From Gallionella sp. UBA4737 (lineage in GTDB: Bacteria > Pseudomonadota > Gammaproteobacteria > Burkholderiales > Gallionellaceae): a DNA stretch of 9,521 nucleotides. The translations under genes and the position numbers were made by a program. The stretch spans positions 46,201 to 55,721 of the forward strand of contig DHIV01000078.1 in the NCBI GenBank assembly GCA_002403995.1, given 5' to 3'. Positions within the stretch are counted from its first letter, which is position 1, and each line of letters opens with the position of its first letter. Below are positions 6,073-9,521 of the stretch, piece by piece. A model generated the notes under the pieces. It searched no databases. It was given only the letters and a program-made list of their open reading frames with translations, and was not told where the DNA came from.

Positions 6073-6294
6073 TGTAAAACCTCCCTTTGTTGTGATTGAA
6101 AAGTGTGCTGATAACGCCCAACAGTTATTAGATGAACGCACCAGCCTGTACTATTGAAAATAGAGAAGCATGTAGATTTATGTTAACTGATTTATTTATG
6201 CCTCATGACTTCTCTGTCAGTATACGCATTATTGAGCCTTACATAAATGAAGACAACGCTTGGAACGAATGCAATCGTTGCAAAACCACTACAT
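6073..6294. other. AT-richer intergenic stretch, no convincing gene
   Basis: Apart from the ribosome site of the membrane protein gene (6080-6088) I see no gene here. A plus-strand frame from ATG 6132 reads 54 unrecognised residues and then runs into the palindromic repeat, ending in repeat-derived residues 'SFPRKRESS'. Its composition is lower in GC than the neighbouring genes. It could be a gene remnant, foreign DNA or simple spacer. Confidence 0.4.
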
Positions 6295-6430
6295 CGTCAT
6301 TCCCGCGAAAGCGGGAATCCAGCTTGTCAAACAATCTCCGCGTAGCGGACAAAGTCGTGTTTGAGGTTGTTGTCCCACTTCGTGGGGACATTTGTTAATC
6401 GTCTGGATTCCCGCTTTCGCGGGAATGACG
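6295..6430. repeat. Perfect 28-bp inverted repeat element with two internal hairpins (MITE-like)
   Basis: The left arm 6295-6322 is an exact reverse complement of the right arm 6403-6430. Each arm is itself palindromic, with ATTCCCGC and GCGGGAAT flanking GAAA, the ATTCCC...GGGAAT pattern known from dRS3-type repeats of Neisseria and similar proteobacterial repeats. The 80-base spacer carries TCCGC-GTA-GCGGA (6337-6349) and TGTCCCAC-TTC-GTGGGGACA (6371-6390, one bulged G). The perfect arms suggest a recent or maintained insertion. It carries no transposase, so it would need one in trans. It lies between the convergent-distance ends of genes and interrupts none. Confidence 0.85.
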
Positions 6431-6534
6431 GCTGCTATATGGTATCTGTCATGAATTTCGTAAAGATCAATAATAATAGGGTCGAGACACAAATATTTCA
6501 TTTTGGACAAAGCGGACTATGGTACGTACGCATA
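6431..6534. other. Short AT-rich spacer downstream of the aldo/keto reductase
   Basis: No gene, terminator hairpin with T-tract or further repeat is visible here. The only structure noted is GTACGTAC at 6522-6529, too short to interpret. Confidence 0.3.
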
Positions 6535-7569
6535 TTAGGGTGCCGGATTCGGATACACCTTATGCACCGCCTCGATCTTCTCCAGCACCTCTGCCGATAA
6601 CACCACCTCGGCACTGTCCAGATTTTCTTTCAACTGATGCAAATTCGTGGCGCCGAGAATCACGCTGCTGTTGAACCATCTTGTTCTTGCAAAGGCGAGC
6701 GCCATCGTCGCCGGAGTCAGCCCGGCTTCCTGAGCGATGCGCACGTATTCTTTGCTTGCGGCAGGCACATTGGGTTTGGCGTAGCGCTGCCCGAAGCTGG
6801 GGAAGATCGTAATGCGTCCTTTCGCGTTTGGATCAGCGAGATATTTGCCGGACAGCCAGCCGAACGCCAGCGGGCTATACGCCAACAGCCCGACTTGCAG
6901 GTGGTGACAGACTTCTGCCAGTCCGGTCTCGAAGCTGCGATTCATCAGGTGATAGGCGTTCTGCACCGTGATGATTTTCGGCAACCCCATATTTTCCGCA
7001 CATCTTACGAACTCGCTCACGCCCCACGGGGTCTCGTTGCTCAGCCCGATATGGCGTACCTTTCCGGCCTTGATCAGATCTGCCAGCGCTTGCAGTTGTT
7101 CGGCAATCGGCGTGCTGTCGTGTTCCTGCGCAACGTCATAACCGGTTGCGCCGAACATTGGCACGTAACGATCCGGCCAATGGATCTGGTAGAGGTCGAC
7201 ATAGCCGGTCTGCAACCGTTTCAGGCTGCCGTCTATCGCCGCTTCGAGATGCTGGCGATTGATGCGCGGGCTGTTGCGTATCCACGCAAAGCCGCGCGAT
7301 GGCCCAGCGATCTTGGTGGCGATGATCAGCTTGTCGCGCCGCTGATGTTTCAGCCACGAGCCGACATAACTTTCGGTGAGCCCCTGTGTTTCGGCGCGCG
7401 GCGGAACCGGATACATCTCGGCGGCATCGATGAAATTCACCCCGCGCGATACCGCCAGATCAAGTTGCGCGTGGGCGTCCGCCTCGCTGTTCTGTTCGCC
7501 GAAGGTCATCGTGCCGAGACTTAACGCCGACACACGCAGATCGCTTTTGCCTAATTGTCTGAGTTCCAT
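6535..7569 (-). CDS. tas: NADP(H)-dependent aldo/keto reductase, Tas-like
   Basis: The 344-residue protein matches the length and opening (MELRQLGKSDLRVSALSLGT) of E. coli Tas-type aldo/keto reductases, cytosolic (beta/alpha)8-barrel enzymes that reduce carbonyls with NADPH. The catalytic tetrad is complete: D48 in 'NFIDAAEMY', Y53, K86 in 'ATKIAGP' and H130 in 'YQIHWPDR'. The cofactor region shows 'AYSPLAFGWLSGKY' (230-243) and 'SSVILGATNLHQLKENL' (301-317). The physiological substrate of Tas proteins is uncertain. The frame extends 21 codons further to 7632, but those codons translate the hairpin repeat upstream. ATG 7569 starts at the family N-terminus and has AGGGGGTG just upstream (7573-7580), so it is the start. 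The gene is divergent from the dioxygenase gene. Confidence 0.9.
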   Translation of the reverse strand: MELRQLGKSDLRVSALSLGTMTFGEQNSEADAHAQLDLAVSRGVNFIDAAEMYPVPPRAETQGLTESYVGSWLKHQRRDKLIIATKIAGPSRGFAWIRNSPRINRQHLEAAIDGSLKRLQTGYVDLYQIHWPDRYVPMFGATGYDVAQEHDSTPIAEQLQALADLIKAGKVRHIGLSNETPWGVSEFVRCAENMGLPKIITVQNAYHLMNRSFETGLAEVCHHLQVGLLAYSPLAFGWLSGKYLADPNAKGRITIFPSFGQRYAKPNVPAASKEYVRIAQEAGLTPATMALAFARTRWFNSSVILGATNLHQLKENLDSAEVVLSAEVLEKIEAVHKVYPNPAP

Positions 7570-7609
7570 ATTCACCCCCTGGATTTTCGCTGCCATTTTA
7601 GCAGTAACC

Positions 7610-7653
7610 GTAGGGTGGGCTGTGCCCACCATGTCGGGCGCAGCCCGACCTAC
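7610..7653. repeat. Double-hairpin repeat (GTAGGGTGGGC family)
   Basis: Two 7-bp hairpins lie side by side: GGTGGGC-TGT-GCCCACC (7614-7630) and GTCGGGC-GCA-GCCCGAC (7633-7649). GTAGG (7610-7614) and CCTAC (7649-7653) can close them into one cruciform. I recall similar 'TAGGGTGGGC' intergenic repeats in gamma- and betaproteobacteria. It fills the divergent gap between the reductase and dioxygenase genes, so it may sit in the leader of the reductase mRNA. Confidence 0.75.
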
Positions 7654-7741
7654 ATTTGGTCCCGGCTCGTCAGGTTTAGTTTTATGGCTTCATCGTGATA
7701 GGATTCTCTCCAGTATTCCATTCATTTGGCGAGGCAAAAAA

Positions 7742-8551
7742 ATGATGCCAGTCCTGTTCGTTTCACATGGCGCACCCACGCTGCCGCTGGAGCCGGGCGA
7801 TACCGGCACGGCGTGGCGGAAGCTGGGCGAGCAACTGCCCAGGCCATCCGCCATCCTGATGATTTCGGCGCATTGGGGAACGCGCATCCCGACCGTCAGC
7901 CGTGCTGTTCAGCCGGAAACCATCCACGACTTCAGCGGCTTTCCTGCGGAACTATACGAGCTGCAATATCCCGCGCCCGGCGCACCTAAGATGGCGCAAG
8001 CCGCAGTGCTCGCGTTGCAGCAGGCGGGCATTCCGGTACAGCTGGACGACACGCACGGGTTGGATCACGGCGCATGGGTACCGCTGAGTCTGATGTATCC
8101 CCAAGCGGATATTCCGGTCGCGCAACTTTCGTTGCAGCCTGACAGAGATCCGGCATGGCACATTGCGCTGGGTCGCGCATTGCGCCCGTTGCGCGAACAG
8201 GGCGTGTTGATCGTTGGCAGCGGTTCGATCACGCATAATCTGCGCGCGCTGTTCCAGCATCCATCCGGTGCGCCTGTGCCGGACTGGGTGACGGAGTTCT
8301 GCGACTGGATGGCGGAGCGGATCGATGCAGGTGATCTCGAATCGCTTAGCGCCTATCGCACCCGTGCGCCGCATGCCGTGCAGAATCATCCCACCGATGA
8401 ACATCTGCTGCCGCTGTTCGTGGCACTCGGCGCGACGGACAAAATTGACCGCGCGCAGCGTCTGAATCGCGTGATGACCTACGGCATGTTGGCGATGGAT
8501 GCGTGGTTGTTCGATCCTGTGTCCGAAAAACTTTTGGCCGGGCACCCGTAG
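7742..8551 (+). CDS. ygiD: Class III extradiol ring-cleavage dioxygenase, YgiD/4,5-DOPA dioxygenase family
   Basis: The 269-residue protein has the size and motif order of LigB-superfamily YgiD/DODA proteins, single-domain metal-dependent extradiol dioxygenases (4,5-DOPA extradiol cleavage has been reported for relatives). Visible metal and active-site histidines are H9 in 'LFVSHGAPT', H44 in 'ISAHWGTR', H109 in 'HGLDHGAW', H165 in 'GSGSITHNL' and H221 in 'PTDEHLLPL'. 'IHDFSGFPAELYELQYPAPG' (61-80) is a further family hallmark. ATG 7742 is preceded at 7 bases by GAGG (7731-7734). The frame remains open back to 7376 but that part is antisense to the reductase and repeat-derived. The TAG stop lies inside a REP-like motif and within the loop side of a strong hairpin (8538-8574). 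The natural substrate is unknown. Confidence 0.9.
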   Translation: MMPVLFVSHGAPTLPLEPGDTGTAWRKLGEQLPRPSAILMISAHWGTRIPTVSRAVQPETIHDFSGFPAELYELQYPAPGAPKMAQAAVLALQQAGIPVQLDDTHGLDHGAWVPLSLMYPQADIPVAQLSLQPDRDPAWHIALGRALRPLREQGVLIVGSGSITHNLRALFQHPSGAPVPDWVTEFCDWMAERIDAGDLESLSAYRTRAPHAVQNHPTDEHLLPLFVALGATDKIDRAQRLNRVMTYGMLAMDAWLFDPVSEKLLAGHP

Positions 8552-8574
8552 GAGCGGGCTATGCGGGTGCCCGG
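8538..8574. repeat. REP-like hairpin at the dioxygenase stop codon
   Basis: CCGGGCACCCG (8538-8548) pairs perfectly with CGGGTGCCCGG (8564-8574), an 11-bp GC-rich stem with a 15-base loop that contains the TAG stop (8549-8551). GTAGGAGCGGGC at 8548-8559 is the head of a Pseudomonas-type REP sequence. It may act as a terminator or 3'-end stabiliser, though no U-tract follows. Confidence 0.75.
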
Positions 8575-8584
8575 ACATAACCAG

Positions 8585-8617
8585 CGACTTGGCGAGCGTT
8601 GTTTGCTCGCGTAGTCG
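8585..8617. repeat. Hairpin in the convergent gap
   Basis: CGACT (8585-8589) and GCGAGC (8592-8597) pair with GCTCGC (8605-8610) and AGTCG (8613-8617), with a 2x2 internal loop and a 7-base loop GTTGTTT. Confidence 0.65.
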
Positions 8618-8632
8618 AATGGCTATAACCAA

Positions 8633-8665
8633 TGACTAGGCTGTCGTATTTGGACAGCCTAGTCA
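8633..8665. terminator. Perfect 13-bp hairpin, possible bidirectional terminator
   Basis: TGACTAGGCTGTC (8633-8645) pairs perfectly with GACAGCCTAGTCA (8653-8665) around the 7-base loop GTATTTG. It stands in the middle of the convergent dioxygenase-selU gap, where a bidirectional terminator is expected. No T-tract follows directly, so factor-independent termination is uncertain. Confidence 0.5.
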
Positions 8666-8710
8666 GATGGCTAGTTGCTTCACCAGTTGTTCCATCAAAA
8701 GTTTTTCGTA

Positions 8711-8748
8711 CCCGCGAGCAATTGTTCGCGGGCATGGCCCGCTCCTAC
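8711..8748. repeat. REP-like element at the selU stop codon, inverted relative to 8548
   Basis: 8711-8732 is a 22-base palindrome with one mismatch pair (CCCGCGAGCAA then TTGTTCGCGGG), and GCGGGC-ATG-GCCCGC (8728-8742) forms a competing hairpin. On minus, 8748-8737 reads GTAGGAGCGGGC, the same 12 bases as 8548-8559 on plus, followed by CATGCCCGCGAA as in Pseudomonas-type REP elements. The selU stop TAG (8747-8745) is part of the motif. Confidence 0.75.
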
Positions 8749-9521
8749 AAGCCCCTCGCGATTTCCTTCAGCGCGCCTTCTGACAAATCTTCCAGCGGGA
8801 CGCGCTGTGCCTTGTCGAGATTCGGGTAGTTCCTGGATGTTGCGCGGAAATAGCTGGGGTCGTAATGCAGCGTGAGCAATTCCGCGACCATGGCGGCATA
8901 ATCTCCGGCGCGGATCAGCGAACTCCAGTGTTCCAGTTGTTTCGCGCCGTGAAAGCGGTATAGCGGTTTAAGGTGCTCGATAAAGGTTTCCGGATTCTCG
9001 ATGTAATAGCGGTAGTCTTCCAGCAATCCGGCTACACGTGTTTCTAGCGGCGTTTCCACCAGCAGGCATGGGCTGGCATGCATCGCGGTGATCAGGGCAG
9101 GGGACAGCGTGATCAGTCCGATCTTGCTGCTCTCTGCTTCCACAAACACGGGGCGTGACGGGTCAAACTTTTGCAGGTCCTGCAGCAGCACGCTATCGAA
9201 GGATTTTTGTGCGGGCTGAGGTTGGTCGGGCAGTTTGCCCAACACCGAGCCGCGATGTTTCGCCAGCATTTCCAGATCAAGCACCTGGTGGCCACTCTCT
9301 GCCAAGACATTAAGCAGGCGACTCTTGCCCGAACCGGTGGGGCCGCACACCACTTTGAATGTGAGGCCCTGCGGCAGCACTTCCAGTTTATCCAGCACAT
9401 CGCGCCGGTAAGACTTGTAGCCGCCTTCCAGCTTGTGTGCCGCCCAGCCGACCTGCGCGAGGATGATGCTCATCGCGCCGCTGCGCTGCCCGCCGCGCCA
9501 GCAGTAGACCAGCGGGCGCCA
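8745..9521 (-). CDS. selU: tRNA 2-selenouridine synthase SelU/MnmH, C-terminal part
   Basis: The reading frame is open to the right window edge, so this is the C-terminal 258 residues of a protein of about 360; roughly the first 100 residues lie outside. The visible part starts in the rhodanese domain with 'RPLVYCWRGGQRSG', where C7 (codon 9503-9501) is the essential rhodanese cysteine, then 'LAQVGWAAHKLEGGYKSYRR'. A P-loop domain follows with Walker A GPTGSGKS at residues 60-67, and later 'FVEAESSKIG'. SelU/MnmH replaces sulfur with selenium in 2-thiouridine at wobble position 34 of tRNA-Lys, -Glu and -Gln, using selenophosphate and passing through a geranylated intermediate. The methionine at 9473 is internal, because codons upstream of it encode conserved rhodanese residues. 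The TAG stop is embedded in a REP-like motif shared with the convergent dioxygenase gene. No selD is visible. Confidence 0.92.
   Translation of the reverse strand, partial: WRPLVYCWRGGQRSGAMSIILAQVGWAAHKLEGGYKSYRRDVLDKLEVLPQGLTFKVVCGPTGSGKSRLLNVLAESGHQVLDLEMLAKHRGSVLGKLPDQPQPAQKSFDSVLLQDLQKFDPSRPVFVEAESSKIGLITLSPALITAMHASPCLLVETPLETRVAGLLEDYRYYIENPETFIEHLKPLYRFHGAKQLEHWSSLIRAGDYAAMVAELLTLHYDPSYFRATSRNYPNLDKAQRVPLEDLSEGALKEIARGL

Noticed and set aside
6116..6128. GCCCAAC (GTTGGGC on minus) followed by a short symmetrical ATAAC/GTTAT, resembling an integron attC core site upstream of the membrane protein gene
   Set aside because: Only one core-like heptamer is present. I find no matching partner core at the usual 50-120 base distance, no second attC after the gene and no integrase.
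6132..6398. 88-codon plus-strand frame
   Set aside because: Its second half translates the palindromic repeat ('SFPRKRESS...'), it has no ribosome site, and the first half is unrecognised; not supported as a gene.
7376..7741. N-terminal extension of the dioxygenase frame by 122 codons
   Set aside because: It is antisense to the reductase gene and the hairpin repeat. The family N-terminus and a GAGG ribosome site put the start at 7742.
9471..9473. ATG as start of a 242-residue P-loop protein
   Set aside because: The frame continues upstream to the window edge with conserved rhodanese residues (YCWRGGQRSG), so this Met is internal to SelU.

Overview
The window looks like chromosomal DNA of a betaproteobacterium with moderately high GC, possibly Nitrosomonadales/Gallionellaceae-like. 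That placement rests on recalled similarity of the DapC, PurT, class I aldolase and SelU proteins and on the style of the intergenic repeats; no search was run. Most genes are housekeeping or general-metabolism genes. The unusual content lies between them.

Layout from left to right. The 5' end of dapC (minus, cut by the window edge) diverges from a DMT/EamA transporter, with a 19-bp inverted repeat between them. An HD-domain phosphohydrolase of unknown substrate follows on plus and converges on a class I fructose-bisphosphate aldolase (minus). The aldolase diverges from purT (formate-dependent GAR transformylase). Five bases after purT begins a palindromic repeat cluster, then a small stand-alone GIY-YIG nuclease gene, then more copies of the same repeat, then a VOC/glyoxalase-family gene. 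On minus there is a small two-helix membrane protein with a bacterial-PH-like segment; its start appears shifted by one extra G. A roughly 460-bp AT-richer stretch without a convincing gene carries a perfect 28-bp inverted repeat. Then come a Tas-like aldo/keto reductase (minus) and a divergent YgiD/DODA-type dioxygenase (plus), separated by another double-hairpin repeat. The dioxygenase converges on selU/mnmH (minus, cut by the right edge) across about 200 bp packed with hairpins and two inverted REP-like motifs.

The genes do not form one pathway. Most are single transcription units in divergent or convergent pairs: lysine/cell-wall precursor synthesis (dapC), gluconeogenesis/glycolysis (aldolase), purine synthesis (purT) and tRNA wobble modification (selU), plus general redox or detoxification enzymes. 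The most interesting signals are (1) the GIY-YIG nuclease gene bracketed by copies of one palindromic repeat, (2) the single-base frameshift at the start of the PH-like membrane protein, (3) the 28-bp inverted-repeat element with two internal hairpins, and (4) a REP-like pair in which the same 12-base motif supplies the stop codons of both convergent genes. At least five unrelated palindromic repeat families occupy the gene junctions of this window.
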